Assembly (NCBI RefSeq): GCF_020149765.1
Contig: NZ_CP083809.1
Span: 2,666,001-2,730,000, forward strand
Source of the DNA: Pantoea agglomerans
GTDB taxonomy: Bacteria; Pseudomonadota; Gammaproteobacteria; Enterobacterales; Enterobacteriaceae
Length of the DNA: 64,000 bases
Reading direction: 5' to 3'
A model generated the notes under the pieces. It did not search any database, was not told the DNA's origin, and saw only the letters and a program-made list of their open reading frames with translations. Position 1 is the stretch's first letter, and each line of letters opens with the position of its first letter. Shown piece after piece: positions 9,802 to 19,625 of this stretch. A program made the position numbers and the translations under genes.

Positions 9802-11523
9802 ATGAAACAGACCGTTGCGGCGCTGATCGCAAAAACGCTGGAAAACGCCGGCGTTAAACGTATCTGGGGGGTGACCGGAGACTCCCTGAACGGGCTGAGC
9901 GACAGCCTGAACCGCATGGGCACCATTGAGTGGATGCCGACGCGTCATGAAGAGGTCGCCGCCTTCGCTGCGGGCGCGGAAGCGCACGTCAGCGGCGAGC
10001 TGGCGGTCTGCGCCGGCTCCTGCGGGCCGGGCAACCTGCATCTGATTAACGGCCTGTTCGACTGCCACCGCAACCGCGTGCCGGTGCTGGCGATCGCCGC
10101 CCATATTCCCTCCAGCGAGATCGGCAGCGGCTATTTTCAGGAGACGCATCCGCAGGAGCTGTTCCGCGAATGCAGCCACTACTGCGAGCTGGTCTCAAGC
10201 CCGGAGCAGCTGCCGCAGGTGCTGGGCGTTGCGATGCGCGAGGCGATCCTTAACCGCGGCGTATCGGTGGTGGTGCTGCCGGGTGACGTGGCGCTGAAGC
10301 CTGCGCCTGAAGGCGCCTCGCCCGCCTGGTATCCGCCGCTGCTGCCGCAGGTTCTGCCGCAGGAGAGCGAGCTGGCGCTGCTGGCGCAAACGCTGAACGA
10401 GGCCAGCAATATTACGCTGCTGTGCGGCAGCGGCTGCGCCGGCGCTCATGACGAAGTCGTGCGGCTGGCGGAGACGCTGAAGGCGCCGATCGTCCATGCG
10501 CTGCGCGGCAAAGAGCACCTTGAGTACGATAACCCTTATGATGTCGGCATGACCGGGCTGATCGGCTTCTCATCGGGCTATCACGCGATGATGAACGCCG
10601 ACACGCTGCTGCTGCTCGGCACCAAATTCCCCTATCGCGCCTTCTATCCTGAAAACGCCAGAATTATCCAGCTCGATATCAACCCCGGCAGCCTTGGCGC
10701 GCACTGCCATCTCGATCAGGCCTACGTCGGCGCGGTGAAGCCGACGCTGCAGGCGCTGCTGCCGCGGCTGGAGAAAAAAACCGATCGCCACCATCTCGAC
10801 AGCGCGCTGGAGCATTACGCCGACGCGCGCAAAGGCCTGGACGAGCTGGCGAACGCCAATGATAAGCAGGCGATCCATCCGCAGTATCTGGCGCAGCAGA
10901 TTAGCCACTACGCCAGCGATGACGCGATTTTTACCTGCGACGTCGGCACGCCCACCGTCTGGGCCGCGCGCTATCTGAAGATGAACGGCCGTCGCCGTCT
11001 GCTTGGCTCCTTCAACCACGGTTCGATGGCGAACGCCATGCCGCAGGCGCTCGGTGCCCAGGCGCTGAACCGCGATCGTCAGGTGGTGGCGCTGTGCGGC
11101 GACGGCGGCTTTAGCATGCTAATGGGCGACTTTATTACCCTGGCGCAGCTTAAGCTGCCGGTGAAGCTGGTGATCTTCAATAACAGCGTGCTGGGCTTTG
11201 TTGCAATGGAGATGAAGGCGGGCGGCTATCTTACCGACGGCACCGAGCTGGACAATCCCGACTTCGCCGCCATTGCTGAGGCGTGCCGCATCAAAGGGCT
11301 GCGCGTAGAGAAGGCGTCCGAGCTTAACGGCGCGCTGGAGCAGGCGTTCGCGCACCCCGGTCCGGTGCTGGTGGACGTTATCACCGCTAAAGAGGAGCTG
11401 GCGATGCCGCCGCAGATCAAGATGGAGCAGGCGAAAGGCTTCAGCCTTTATATGCTGCGCGCGATCCTGAACGGCCGCGGCGATGAGGTGGTGGAGCTGG
11501 CGAAAACCAACTGGCTGCGGTAA
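9802..11523 (+). CDS. poxB: Pyruvate oxidase (ubiquinone, cytochrome)
   Basis: Peripheral membrane ThDP/FAD enzyme that converts pyruvate to acetate and CO2 and passes electrons to ubiquinone in stationary phase. 573 aa (E. coli 572). Seen: catalytic Glu50 in [15 protein letters not shown], the [18 protein letters not shown] block, the ThDP/Mg motif [13 protein letters not shown], and the C-terminal lipid-activation segment ending ELAKTNWLR. Start 9802 has AGAGGAGAG upstream. E. coli hcp-hcr, which flank poxB there, are missing here. Confidence 0.97.
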   Translation: MKQTVAALIAKTLENAGVKRIWGVTGDSLNGLSDSLNRMGTIEWMPTRHEEVAAFAAGAEAHVSGELAVCAGSCGPGNLHLINGLFDCHRNRVPVLAIAAHIPSSEIGSGYFQETHPQELFRECSHYCELVSSPEQLPQVLGVAMREAILNRGVSVVVLPGDVALKPAPEGASPAWYPPLLPQVLPQESELALLAQTLNEASNITLLCGSGCAGAHDEVVRLAETLKAPIVHALRGKEHLEYDNPYDVGMTGLIGFSSGYHAMMNADTLLLLGTKFPYRAFYPENARIIQLDINPGSLGAHCHLDQAYVGAVKPTLQALLPRLEKKTDRHHLDSALEHYADARKGLDELANANDKQAIHPQYLAQQISHYASDDAIFTCDVGTPTVWAARYLKMNGRRRLLGSFNHGSMANAMPQALGAQALNRDRQVVALCGDGGFSMLMGDFITLAQLKLPVKLVIFNNSVLGFVAMEMKAGGYLTDGTELDNPDFAAIAEACRIKGLRVEKASELNGALEQAFAHPGPVLVDVITAKEELAMPPQIKMEQAKGFSLYMLRAILNGRGDEVVELAKTNWLR

Positions 11524-11613
11524 AAGAGAGAGAAGACGCTGAGCGTTGATGTCTCTTTCAGCGTGCTCAAAGCCTGGATAACGGGTGGCATGGGCACCTG
11601 CTGGTATTCCTAA

Positions 11614-11640
11614 CGGGCGTTTACGCCCGCTTTTCTTTTC
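11614..11640 (+). terminator. poxB terminator
   Basis: CGGGCG (11614-11619), loop TTTA, CGCCCG (11624-11629), followed by CTTTTCTTTTC. It stands just before the ltaE ribosome-binding site, so it separates poxB from ltaE transcription at least partly. A weaker hairpin, ACGCTGA/TCAGCGT (11536-11564), lies upstream. Confidence 0.75.
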
Positions 11641-11653
11641 TCAGGAGAGCAAC

Positions 11654-12655
11654 GTGATCGATTTACGCAGTGATACCGTAACCCGGCCGAGCGCCGCAAT
11701 GTTGCAGGCGATGATGGCCGCCAAAACCGGCGATGACGTCTATCGCGACGATCCCACCGTCAACGCGCTGGAGGCGGAGGCCGCCCGACTCAGCGGCAAA
11801 GCGGCCGCGCTGTTCTTCCCCACCGGCACCCAGGCCAATCTGGTGGCGCTGCTGAGCCACTGCGAGCGCGGCGACGAATATATCGTTGGCCAGCAGGCGC
11901 ATAACTACAAGTATGAAGCGGGCGGCGCCGCGGTGCTGGGCAGCATCCAGCCGCAGCCGATCCTTGCCGCCGAAGATGGCACGCTGCCCCTCGATCTCGT
12001 GGCGGCGGCCATCAAGCCGGACGATATCCACTTTGCTCGCACCCGCCTGCTCAGCCTGGAGAACACCCACCATGGCAAGGTGCTGCCGCTCGACTATCTC
12101 GCCCGCGCCTGGGCGTTTAGCCGCGAGCGCAAGCTGGCGCTGCATATCGACGGCGCGCGCATCTTTAACGCGGTGGTGGCACAAAAAGTGACTCTGGAAG
12201 CGATCGCGCGCTACTGCGACACGCTGACGATCTGCCTGTCAAAAGGGCTGGGCACGCCGGTGGGATCGCTGCTGTGCGGCGATGAAGCCTATATCGAGCG
12301 CGCCCGCCGCTGGCGCAAAATGGTGGGCGGCGGCATGCGCCAGGCCGGCATTCTGGCGGCGGCGGGCCTCTATGCGCTGCAGCACAACGTGGCGCGCCTG
12401 CAGGAGGATCACGATAACGCCGCATGGCTGAGCCAGCAGCTGCAGCAGGCGGGCGTCGAGGTGGTGGATCAGCAGACCAATATGGTATTCGTGCGCGTGC
12501 CCGCCGAGCAGATTGCGCCGCTGAAAAGCTGGTTCGCCGAGCGCGAGGTGCTGCTCAGCGTCGGGCCGGTAACGCGTATCGTCACCCATCTCGATGTCGA
12601 CCGCCATGCGCTGGAGCAGCTGGTCGCCTGGTGGAAAGCGTTCCTGCAGCGCTAA
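11654..12655 (+). CDS. ltaE: Low-specificity L-threonine aldolase
   Basis: PLP enzyme that cleaves L-threonine and L-allo-threonine to glycine and acetaldehyde. 333 aa, the E. coli length. Seen: N-terminal IDLRSDTVTRPS, PTGTQANLVALLSHCERG, the Asp of HIDGARIFN and the PLP lysine Lys197 in CLSKGLGTPVGS. The start is GTG at 11654, preceded by AGGAGAG; the earlier in-frame ATG at 11585 lies inside the terminator region and has no homology. Follows poxB, as in E. coli. Its stop overlaps the convergent amiD stop by 4 nt. Confidence 0.96.
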   Translation: MIDLRSDTVTRPSAAMLQAMMAAKTGDDVYRDDPTVNALEAEAARLSGKAAALFFPTGTQANLVALLSHCERGDEYIVGQQAHNYKYEAGGAAVLGSIQPQPILAAEDGTLPLDLVAAAIKPDDIHFARTRLLSLENTHHGKVLPLDYLARAWAFSRERKLALHIDGARIFNAVVAQKVTLEAIARYCDTLTICLSKGLGTPVGSLLCGDEAYIERARRWRKMVGGGMRQAGILAAAGLYALQHNVARLQEDHDNAAWLSQQLQQAGVEVVDQQTNMVFVRVPAEQIAPLKSWFAEREVLLSVGPVTRIVTHLDVDRHALEQLVAWWKAFLQR

Positions 12656-13467
12656 TCGCCATATCTCTCCAGCAGCGCCTCGGCAATTGCCAGGGTCTCC
12701 GCGTCCGGCAAACCGCGATAGTCCGCCGGACGAAAATGCATCTGGAACGCCGCGATGAGCCGCTGCTGCTGATGCGGCGTAGCGGTACCGCTGACCTCAT
12801 AGCCGTAGCGCGACAGCGCCGCCAGCAGCCTCTCCATCGCCACCGGCGACTCCGCCGCCCTGCCCGCTAAATAGTGCTGCACGCGCGACGCCTCCGGCCA
12901 GGCGCCGATGCCCTGCTGCGCCAGCGTCCGCCACGGAAACAGCGGGCCGGGATCCTGCTTGCGCTGCGGCGCGACGTCGCTGTGGCCGACGATATTCTGC
13001 GGCGCGATGGCGTAGCGCCGCGCGATATCCTTTAGCAGCAGCGTCAGGGCAGCGATCTGCGCCTCGGTAAAGGGCTGCCAGTCGCGCCCGGTCAGGGTGC
13101 GCCTGTAGCCGCGGTTCACCAGTTCAATACCGATCGAGGTGTCGTTAAGGCGCGTCGCGCCGCGCCAGAAGCTGGGGCCGGCATGCCAGGCGAGCTGCGC
13201 CTCCGGCACCAGCTGCCAGATCACTTGCTTTCCGGCGCGCTGCGGCGGCTGACGGGGAATAAGATAGTGGGCGCTGACATCGCGATCGGTCAGGGTCGCC
13301 AGCGAAGAGGGAAAATCTTCGGCGGTATAGTGAATAACGATCGCTTTAATACGCGGCCTGGCGCCGTAGGCCGGATGCCGGGTGTCAACCCAGTAGCCCT
13401 GCCGCGATTCCAGCCCGCTCTGGCAGCCCGCCAGCAGTAGCGCCAGCGCGGCCAGCAGCAGCCTCAA
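12652..13467 (-). CDS. amiD: AmiD, outer-membrane lipoprotein amidase
   Basis: Zinc N-acetylmuramoyl-L-alanine amidase that cleaves murein and anhydro-muropeptides in the periplasm. 271 aa (E. coli 276). Lipobox LLAGC with lipidated Cys15; amidase_2 fold with zinc ligands His46 (VIHYTAE), His162 and Asp172 ([15 protein letters not shown]) and catalytic Glu115 ([10 protein letters not shown]). A peptidoglycan-binding-like helical domain follows (about 200-271). Begins inside the end of ybjQ (4-nt ATGA overlap), so the two are co-translated, and converges on ltaE. Confidence 0.95.
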   Translation of the reverse strand: MRLLLAALALLLAGCQSGLESRQGYWVDTRHPAYGARPRIKAIVIHYTAEDFPSSLATLTDRDVSAHYLIPRQPPQRAGKQVIWQLVPEAQLAWHAGPSFWRGATRLNDTSIGIELVNRGYRRTLTGRDWQPFTEAQIAALTLLLKDIARRYAIAPQNIVGHSDVAPQRKQDPGPLFPWRTLAQQGIGAWPEASRVQHYLAGRAAESPVAMERLLAALSRYGYEVSGTATPHQQQRLIAAFQMHFRPADYRGLPDAETLAIAEALLERYGD

Positions 13468-13784
13468 CGGAGTTTCACCGCCGTACCGCTGACGCTGACC
13501 ATCAGCATGCTGCCATCTTTGCCAACGGTTTCATAATCGATATCGATGCCGACCACCGCGCTGGCGCCCAGCGCCTTCGCCTGTGCTTCCAGCTCTTCAA
13601 AGGCGATTTCGCGCGCCTTGCGCAGCTCTTTCTCGTAGGCGCCGGAGCGGCCGCCGACCACGTCGCGAATACCGGCGAAAAAGTCGCGGAAAATGTTAGC
13701 ACCGAGGATCGCTTCACCGGTGACGACGCCGCAGTAGTCACTGATGCTGTGTCCTTCCAGCGTGGGCGTGGTGGAAAATTTCAT
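13464..13784 (-). CDS. ybjQ: YbjQ, UPF0145 family protein
   Basis: 106-aa conserved protein of unknown function (E. coli 107 aa), forming small pentameric beta-rich rings in structures of the family. Start [20 protein letters not shown], a typical family block [19 protein letters not shown], and the [16 protein letters not shown] motif. Strong ribosome-binding site GGAGAGAG. First gene of a ybjQ-amiD pair. Confidence 0.93.
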   Translation of the reverse strand: MKFSTTPTLEGHSISDYCGVVTGEAILGANIFRDFFAGIRDVVGGRSGAYEKELRKAREIAFEELEAQAKALGASAVVGIDIDYETVGKDGSMLMVSVSGTAVKLR

Positions 13785-13891
13785 CGCTCTCTCCTGATAT
13801 GAAATAGGGGCCAGGGCTCTTTCAACTAAAAAGCACGGCTATACTCTATGCTAAAAATAGCGCTTTGCCAGAGAACAATAAGGAAATCGAG

Positions 13892-14437
13892 ATGAGAAAC
13901 AAAGCCTTTGCGCTGCTGCTTCCCGCCGCGCTGCTGCTCTCCGCCTGTAGCACGGTAGAGCCGGTGATTAAGGACAACGGCCCTCGCACCGCGCCCTGCG
14001 TTGAGGGCGGCCCCGACAGCGTCGCGCAGCAGTTTTACGATCTGCGCGTTCAGCAGCCGACGCCAGGCCTGCCGGGCAGCGATCGGCTGGCGAAATATCG
14101 TCCCTACCTGAGCGAGCGCCTCTATCAGGCGCTGCAGCAGGCGAACGCGCAGAGCGGCAACGCCACTGCCCCGTGGCGCAGCGGCGATCTCTTCTCCAGT
14201 CTGGCGCAGGGGCCGACCGCCGCCAGCGTGGCGGACAGCTCTACCATCCCGAACCGCGACGCGCGCAATATTCCGCTGCGCGTCGAGCTGAGCCGCGACG
14301 GCAAAAGCTGGCAGGATGAGGTGCTGATGATCCGTGAAGGCACCTGCTGGGTGGTGGATGACGTACGCTACGTCGCCGACTGGGCGCATCCGGGTGGCGG
14401 CACCCTGAGCCAGACGCTGGAGCAGGCGAAAAAATAA
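13892..14437 (+). CDS. ybjP: YbjP, predicted lipoprotein
   Basis: 181-aa lipoprotein (E. coli 171) of unknown function. Signal peptide with lipobox LLSAC and lipidated Cys19; then PCVEGGPDSVAQQFYDLRVQ and STIPNRDARNIPLRVELSRDG, the conserved family blocks, and CWVVDDVRYVADW near the C-terminus. AAGGA precedes the ATG at 13892; nine extra in-frame upstream codons are not conserved. A hairpin at 14450-14471 follows. Confidence 0.9.
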   Translation: MRNKAFALLLPAALLLSACSTVEPVIKDNGPRTAPCVEGGPDSVAQQFYDLRVQQPTPGLPGSDRLAKYRPYLSERLYQALQQANAQSGNATAPWRSGDLFSSLAQGPTAASVADSSTIPNRDARNIPLRVELSRDGKSWQDEVLMIREGTCWVVDDVRYVADWAHPGGGTLSQTLEQAKK

Positions 14438-14449
14438 TCTCTTCCCCGG

Positions 14450-14480
14450 CGCGCCGCTCTCCTGCGGCGCGTCTCTTTTG
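14450..14480 (+). terminator. ybjP terminator
   Basis: CGCGCCGC (14450-14457), loop TCTCCT, GCGGCGCG (14464-14471), then TCTCTTTTG. Confidence 0.75.
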
Positions 14481-14580
14481 CGCCTGCGCCGCCCGGTTAC
14501 GCAGCCTGCCGCTAAGTGGCGCGATTTTGTGCTACGCTTTACCTGCTTCGCTGCAGTTTAATAAATTTTAACCCACTCCA

Positions 14581-14598
14581 TTTGCATAACTATTCTGG
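14581..14598. promoter_or_regulatory. ArgR-box-like site upstream of artP
   Basis: TTTGCATAACTATTCTGG resembles the 18-bp ARG box (wnTGAATwwwwATTCAnw) with a Cys-type TGCAT left arm, as is common in art promoters. It sits about 45 nt before artP. The neighbouring upstream half-box is poor, so I score it moderate. Confidence 0.5.
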
Positions 14599-14642
14599 TG
14601 CGGTTAAGATTCGCGGCACTAATGGCTATTCAAAATTTGCGC

Positions 14643-15371
14643 ATGAGTATTCAACTAAACGGGATTAACTGCTTTTACGGCGCCCATCAGGCGCTGTTTG
14701 ACATCAATCTGGATTGCCCGCAAGGCGAAACGCTGGTGCTGCTCGGCCCAAGCGGCGCGGGGAAAAGCTCACTCCTGCGCGTGCTTAACCTGCTGGAGCA
14801 GCCTCGCTCGGGCAGCCTGAAAATCGCCGGTAATCATTTCGACTTCAGCAAGACGCCGTCCGATGCTGCCATCCGCGAGCTGCGTCAGAATGTCGGCATG
14901 GTTTTCCAGCAATATCATCTCTGGCCGCATCTCACCGTGGTGCAGAACCTGATCGAAGCGCCGTGCCGCGTGCTGGGCCTCAGCAAAGCAGAGGCGCGCG
15001 CGCGCGCCGATAAGCTGCTGGATCGCCTGCGCCTGACGCCCTATGCCGACCGTTTCCCGCTGCACCTTTCTGGCGGCCAGCAGCAGCGCGTCGCCATTGC
15101 GCGCGCCCTGATGATGGAGCCGCAGGTGCTGCTGTTTGACGAGCCGACCGCCGCGCTCGATCCGGAAATCACCGCGCAGATCGTCAGCATTATTCGCGAA
15201 CTCGCCCAGACGCACATTACTCAGGTCATCGTGACGCACGAAGTGGAAGTAGCCCGTAAAACCGCCAGCCGCGTGGTTTATATGGAGAACGGTCATATCG
15301 TGGAACAGGGCGATGCCAGTCGATTTACACAGCCGCAAACCGAGGCGTTTGCACATTATCTTTCGCATTAA
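14643..15371 (+). CDS. artP: ArtP, arginine ABC transporter ATPase
   Basis: Cytoplasmic ATPase of the ArtPQM-I/J arginine importer. 242 aa, the E. coli length. Walker [11 protein letters not shown]-loop [11 protein letters not shown], signature HLSGGQQQR, Walker [16 protein letters not shown]-loop VTHEV. Start 14643 ([19 protein letters not shown]) matches the family; two upstream in-frame starts exist and no strong ribosome-binding site is seen for any of them. First gene of artPIQM. Confidence 0.96.
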   Translation: MSIQLNGINCFYGAHQALFDINLDCPQGETLVLLGPSGAGKSSLLRVLNLLEQPRSGSLKIAGNHFDFSKTPSDAAIRELRQNVGMVFQQYHLWPHLTVVQNLIEAPCRVLGLSKAEARARADKLLDRLRLTPYADRFPLHLSGGQQQRVAIARALMMEPQVLLFDEPTAALDPEITAQIVSIIRELAQTHITQVIVTHEVEVARKTASRVVYMENGHIVEQGDASRFTQPQTEAFAHYLSH

Positions 15372-15386
15372 GTCAGGAAGCTCCCA

Positions 15387-16118
15387 ATGAAAAAAATCGT
15401 ACTTGCTGCACTGCTTGCTGGTCTGAGCCTGAGCGCGTCGGCGGCCCAGACTATTCGCTTCGCCACCGAAGCCTCCTATCCGCCGTTTGAGTTCGTCGAC
15501 GCCAGCAACAAAATCCAGGGCTTCGACGTTGATCTCGCCAATGCGCTCTGCAAAGAGATGAACGCCACCTGCACCTTTACCAACCAGGCGTTTGACAGCC
15601 TGATCCCGAGCCTGAAGTTCCGCCGTTTCGACGCGGTGATGGCCGGTATGGACATCACCCCCGAGCGTGAAAAACAGGTGCTGTTCAGCAAGCCCTACTA
15701 TGACAATTCCGCGCTGTTTATTGCGCAGAAAGGCAAAGTGGCCGACGTGGCCGCGCTGAAAGGCAAGCGCGTCGGCGTGCAGAACGGCACCACGCACCAG
15801 AAATACCTGAACGACCAGCATGCCGATATCACCACCGTGCCTTACGACAGCTACCAGAACGCGGTGCTGGATCTGAAAAACGGCCGTATTGATGCGGTGT
15901 TCGGCGACACGGCGGTGGTTAACGAATGGCTGAAGCAGAACGCCAGCCTGGCGGCGGTCGGCGATAAGGTTACCGACAAAGCCTACTTCGGCACCGGTCT
16001 CGGCATCGCCGTGCGTCAGGGCAACACCGATCTGCAGGCGAAGTTCAACGCCGCGCTGGAGAAGGTGAAGGCCGACGGCACCTATAAAACCATCTACAGC
16101 AAATGGTTCCAGCAGTAA
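15387..16118 (+). CDS. artI: ArtI, periplasmic arginine/basic amino-acid binding protein
   Basis: 243-aa solute-binding protein (SBP_bac_3) with an Ala-X-Ala signal peptide cut near residue 19 (LSASAAQTIRF). Conserved ligand-site segments ATEASYPPFEFVD, DSLIPSLKFRRFDAVMAGMD and NGTTHQKYL are visible. Lies 15 nt after artP and 6 nt before artQ. Its paralogue ArtJ is encoded after artM. Confidence 0.94.
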   Translation: MKKIVLAALLAGLSLSASAAQTIRFATEASYPPFEFVDASNKIQGFDVDLANALCKEMNATCTFTNQAFDSLIPSLKFRRFDAVMAGMDITPEREKQVLFSKPYYDNSALFIAQKGKVADVAALKGKRVGVQNGTTHQKYLNDQHADITTVPYDSYQNAVLDLKNGRIDAVFGDTAVVNEWLKQNASLAAVGDKVTDKAYFGTGLGIAVRQGNTDLQAKFNAALEKVKADGTYKTIYSKWFQQ

Positions 16119-16124
16119 TTAACC

Positions 16125-16841
16125 ATGAGTGAGTTCTATCCTCTCGCCAGCGCCGCCGGCATGACCGTCGGCCTCGCTGTTTGCGCCCTGATCGCCGGCC
16201 TTGCGCTGGCGATGATTTTCGCCGGCTGGGAGTCGCTGCGCATCAAGCTGCTGGCGTGGATCGGCACGGCGCTGGTGACCTTAATTCGCGGCCTGCCGGA
16301 AATTCTGGTGGTGCTGTTTATCTATTTCGGCGCCTCGCAGCTGCTGCTGGTGCTCTCCGACGGCTTTACCCTCAATTTCGGCCTGTTTCAGCTGCCGGTG
16401 CAGGTTGAGATCGAGAACTTCGACGTCAGCCCGTTTCTGTGCGGCGTTATTGCGCTGGCGATCCTCTACTCCGCCTACGCCTCGCAAACGCTGCGAGGTG
16501 CGCTGAAGGCGGTACCGCAGGGTCAGTGGGAGTCGGGTCAGGCGCTGGGCATGAAAAAGTCCGCCATCTTCCTGCGTCTGATTATGCCGCAGATGTGGCG
16601 TCACGCGCTGCCCGGACTGGGCAACCAGTGGCTGGTGCTGTTAAAGGATACCGCGCTGGTGTCGCTGATTAGCGTTAACGATTTGATGCTGCAGACCAAA
16701 AGTATCGCAACCCGTACCCAGGAGCCCTTTACCTGGTTTTTGATTGCCGCAGCCATTTATCTGGTGATTACGCTGCTGAGCCAGGCGGTGCTGCGCCGTA
16801 TTGAGCTGCGCACGACGCGGTTTGAGCGGGGGAACGGCTGA
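16125..16841 (+). CDS. artQ: ArtQ, arginine ABC transporter permease
   Basis: 238-aa His/Glu/Gln/Arg-type permease (E. coli 238) with about five membrane segments. The EAA loop, [20 protein letters not shown], contacts ArtP. Its TGA overlaps the artM ATG by one base (TGATG at 16839-16843). Confidence 0.95.
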   Translation: MSEFYPLASAAGMTVGLAVCALIAGLALAMIFAGWESLRIKLLAWIGTALVTLIRGLPEILVVLFIYFGASQLLLVLSDGFTLNFGLFQLPVQVEIENFDVSPFLCGVIALAILYSAYASQTLRGALKAVPQGQWESGQALGMKKSAIFLRLIMPQMWRHALPGLGNQWLVLLKDTALVSLISVNDLMLQTKSIATRTQEPFTWFLIAAAIYLVITLLSQAVLRRIELRTTRFERGNG

Positions 16842-17509
16842 TGCTGAGCTACTTACCTGAGATTCTGAAAGGGCTGCATACCAGCCTGACGCTGACCGTC
16901 GCGTCGCTGCTGGTGGCGCTGGTGCTGGCGCTGCTGTTTACGGTGGTGCTGTCGCTGAAAACGCCGCTGCTTAACCCGCTGGTGAAAATCTATATCACCC
17001 TGTTTACCGGTACGCCGCTGCTGGTGCAGATCTTCCTGATTTACTACGGTCCCGGCCAGTTTCCCAGCCTGCAGAGCATTCCCTGGCTCTGGCACCTGCT
17101 GTCGCAGCCGTGGCTGTGCGCCATGCTGGCGCTGTCGCTAAACAGCGCCGCCTATACCACGCAGCTCTTTTACGGCGCGATGCGCGCTATCCCGTCAGGC
17201 CAGTGGCAATCCTGCGCCGCGCTGGGGATGAACCGCAAGGATACGCTGCGTATTCTGCTGCCCTATGCGTTTAAGCGCGCCCTCTCCTCCTATTCCAACG
17301 AGGTGGTGCTGGTGTTCAAAGGGACCTCGCTCGCCTACACCATTACGCTGATGGAGGTGATGGGTCATGGCCAGCTGCTTTACGGCCGCACCTACGACGT
17401 GATGGTGTTCGCCGCCGCCGGACTGGTCTATCTGGTGGTGAACGGCCTGCTGACGCTGATGATGCGGCTGATAGAGCGACGCGCGCTGGCTTTTGAGCGC
17501 AGAAGTTAA
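16841..17509 (+). CDS. artM: ArtM, arginine ABC transporter permease
   Basis: 222-aa second permease subunit (E. coli 222). Membrane segments throughout; EAA loop SCAALGMNRKDTLRILLPYA. Last gene of artPIQM, ended by a strong terminator at 17515-17538. Confidence 0.95.
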   Translation: MLSYLPEILKGLHTSLTLTVASLLVALVLALLFTVVLSLKTPLLNPLVKIYITLFTGTPLLVQIFLIYYGPGQFPSLQSIPWLWHLLSQPWLCAMLALSLNSAAYTTQLFYGAMRAIPSGQWQSCAALGMNRKDTLRILLPYAFKRALSSYSNEVVLVFKGTSLAYTITLMEVMGHGQLLYGRTYDVMVFAAAGLVYLVVNGLLTLMMRLIERRALAFERRS

Positions 17510-17514
17510 TATCC

Positions 17515-17538
17515 AGGCGAGCAATGCTCGCCTTTTTA
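17515..17538 (+). terminator. artPIQM terminator
   Basis: AGGCGAGC (17515-17522), loop AAT, GCTCGCCT (17526-17533), then TTTT. It separates artM from the independently promoted artJ. Confidence 0.9.
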
Positions 17539-17555
17539 ATTTTTTACTCACAAAT

Positions 17556-17573
17556 ATTGCATAAAGATTCATT
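17556..17573. promoter_or_regulatory. ArgR box upstream of artJ
   Basis: ATTGCATAAAGATTCATT matches the ARG-box consensus with TGCAT for TGAAT. It is 55 nt before the artJ start, in line with known ArgR repression of artJ in E. coli. Confidence 0.65.
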
Positions 17574-17627
17574 TACTGGCATCGTGTCAACCATTCCGCC
17601 TCTGGTATGGTTTTCAGGAGTTATACA

Positions 17628-18359
17628 GTGAAAAAATGGATCCTTGCCGCCGCGCTGGCGACGCTGACTCTAAGCGCCCACGCGGCGGATACCCTCCGTT
17701 TCGCCTCTTCCGCGACCTATCCCCCGTTTGAATCGCTGGATCGCGACAATCAGATTGTGGGATACGATATCGATCTGGCCAAAGCGATCTGCCAGCAGCT
17801 GCAGACGGAGTGTACCTTTACCAACAACGCCTTCGACAGCCTGATCCCTTCGCTGAAGTTCCGCCGCTTTGACGCGGTGATCTCCGGTATGGATATCACC
17901 GAGGATCGCAGCAAGCAGGTCGATTTTACCCAGCCCTACTACGCCAACTCCGCTATCGTTATCGCGCGTAAAGGCAAGTTTAGCGATTTTGCCTCGCTCA
18001 AGGGCAAGCGTATCGGCGTTGAGAACGGCACGACGCACCAGAAATATCTGCAGGAGAAGCATCCTGAGATCGTCACCGTCGCCTATGACAGCTATCAGAA
18101 CGCGATTCTCGATATGAAAAATGGCCGTCTTGACGGCGTGTTCGGTGATACGGCGGTGGTGAACCAGTGGCTGAAAACCAACGCTGATTTAGCGCCGGTA
18201 GGCGAACACGTGACGGATAAGGCTTACTTCGGCACCGGCCTGGGCATCGCGGTGCGCAAAGGCAACGACGCGCTGCGCGACAGGCTGAACGGCGCGCTGG
18301 CGGCGCTGAAGAGCAACGGCACCCTGCAGCAGCTGAATCAGAAGTGGTTCCCTGAGTAA
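17628..18359 (+). CDS. artJ: ArtJ, periplasmic arginine-binding protein
   Basis: 243 aa from a GTG start at 17628 with CAGGAG seven bases upstream (E. coli ArtJ 243). Signal peptide cut near LSAHAADTLRF. Arginine-pocket segments SSATYPPFESLD, DSLIPSLKFRRFDAVISGMD and NGTTHQKYL are conserved with ArtI. An in-frame ATG at 17607 would extend the signal peptide, but the ribosome-binding site fits GTG. Separate transcription unit with its own ArgR box. Confidence 0.93.
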   Translation: MKKWILAAALATLTLSAHAADTLRFASSATYPPFESLDRDNQIVGYDIDLAKAICQQLQTECTFTNNAFDSLIPSLKFRRFDAVISGMDITEDRSKQVDFTQPYYANSAIVIARKGKFSDFASLKGKRIGVENGTTHQKYLQEKHPEIVTVAYDSYQNAILDMKNGRLDGVFGDTAVVNQWLKTNADLAPVGEHVTDKAYFGTGLGIAVRKGNDALRDRLNGALAALKSNGTLQQLNQKWFPE

Positions 18360-18369
18360 CCCGCAGCTA

Positions 18370-18438
18370 TGGGCCAGCGGACAGGCGTCCGATCGGTTCT
18401 GCATCGTTCCTGGATCTGATGCTCAGGACGCTGGCCCA
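18370..18438. repeat. 10-bp inverted repeat at the artJ/rlmC junction
   Basis: TGGGCCAGCG (18370-18379) and CGCTGGCCCA (18429-18438) are perfect complements about 49 nt apart. The second arm lies in the last codons of rlmC. A GTCC/GGAC pair can extend the stem. It lies between convergent genes and has no T-tract. Confidence 0.5.
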
Positions 18439-19577
18439 CCCTCCTCTTCCGCGCGGCGGCGCGTCAGCAGGCACAGCACTTCGAAGTGCGCGGTATGTGG
18501 AAACATGTCGAACAGCTGCACGCGCGTCACGCGATAATCTGCCAGCCGGGCGATATCCTGCGCCATGCTCTCGGCATTACAGCTTGAATAGAGAATGGTC
18601 TCCGGCGCCATGCGGCTGAGATAGTCGCAGAGCGCCGCGCCAATGCCGCGCCGCGGCGGATTAACCAGCACCAGGTCGGGCACCGCGTCGCGCCCGGTAG
18701 CGAAGGCGGTCGAGTCCAGCGCGGCGAAGTTGACCTTTTCCAGCCCCAGCATCTCTGCCGAACGCTGCGCGCAGGCGATCGCCTCGGCGCTAATCTCAAT
18801 GCCGGTCAGCTGCATCTGCGGTGTGGCGCAGTGCAGGCCGAAGCCGCCGACGCCGCAAAAGAGATCCCACATGCTGCTGATGCGCAGCTCGCTGACCCAG
18901 TCGCGCGCGGTGGCGTAAAGCGCAGCAGCGACCTGCGGGTTGGTCTGGAAAAAGCTTTGCGGACGGATCCAGAGCGGCACCTGATTGAAATTCTCCGCCA
19001 GCGACTGTGACGGCGTCAGGGCTATTTCCTCATCCCCTTCCAGAATTGCCATATGCACCGGCTGAATATTCGCCGAGATAACCTTTAGCTGCGGCAGCTG
19101 CTGCTGCAGCCAGGGCAGCGCGGCGCGCAGCTGCTCCAGCTTTTCACGGGAGCGCAGCACAAAGCGCAGCATCATGCCGCCCTGCGTGCTCTCGGTGAGC
19201 AGCAGAAACTTCAGCTCGCCGCGCCTGCGCGCCACGTTATAGGGGGTAAGGGCCGCCCGGGCGATAAAGGGCTTTAGCGCGGCGAAAACCGGCGCGAAGC
19301 TGGCGGGATAAAGCGGGCAGGCGCAGAGATCCACCGCGCTGCCGTCGCGCTGCACCATGCCCAGCACCGGCCGCTCGACGCTGCCGCTGACCACCATCTT
19401 CGCCTTGTTGCGAAACGCCTGCTGCGCCGAGGTGACCGGCGGCAGCCACTGCCCGACCGGCTGCTGCGCCAGCAGCGCCTTCAGCCGCGACTGCTTGTCG
19501 CTGAGCTGCTGTGAATAGGGTTTTTCCAGCCACTGGCATGAGCGGCAGCGGTCGGCGTCATAGAGCGCGCATTGCAT
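18423..19577 (-). CDS. rlmC: RlmC, 23S rRNA (uracil747-C5)-methyltransferase
   Basis: SAM-dependent, iron-sulfur-containing RNA methyltransferase. 384 aa (E. coli 375; the extra residues are a C-terminal tail). FeS cysteines Cys3, Cys11, Cys14 and Cys85/Cys87; SAM motif [10 protein letters not shown] (238-247); NPPRRG (306-311); nucleophile Cys333 in YSSCNAESM; base Glu366. Convergent with artJ, downstream of ybjO, as in E. coli. Confidence 0.96.
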   Translation of the reverse strand: MQCALYDADRCRSCQWLEKPYSQQLSDKQSRLKALLAQQPVGQWLPPVTSAQQAFRNKAKMVVSGSVERPVLGMVQRDGSAVDLCACPLYPASFAPVFAALKPFIARAALTPYNVARRRGELKFLLLTESTQGGMMLRFVLRSREKLEQLRAALPWLQQQLPQLKVISANIQPVHMAILEGDEEIALTPSQSLAENFNQVPLWIRPQSFFQTNPQVAAALYATARDWVSELRISSMWDLFCGVGGFGLHCATPQMQLTGIEISAEAIACAQRSAEMLGLEKVNFAALDSTAFATGRDAVPDLVLVNPPRRGIGAALCDYLSRMAPETILYSSCNAESMAQDIARLADYRVTRVQLFDMFPHTAHFEVLCLLTRRRAEEEGGPAS

Positions 19578-19625
19578 GGGGTAAGGCCTGTGTCATTCAA
19601 GGGGGTCGGGCGGAGCGCGATTGTA

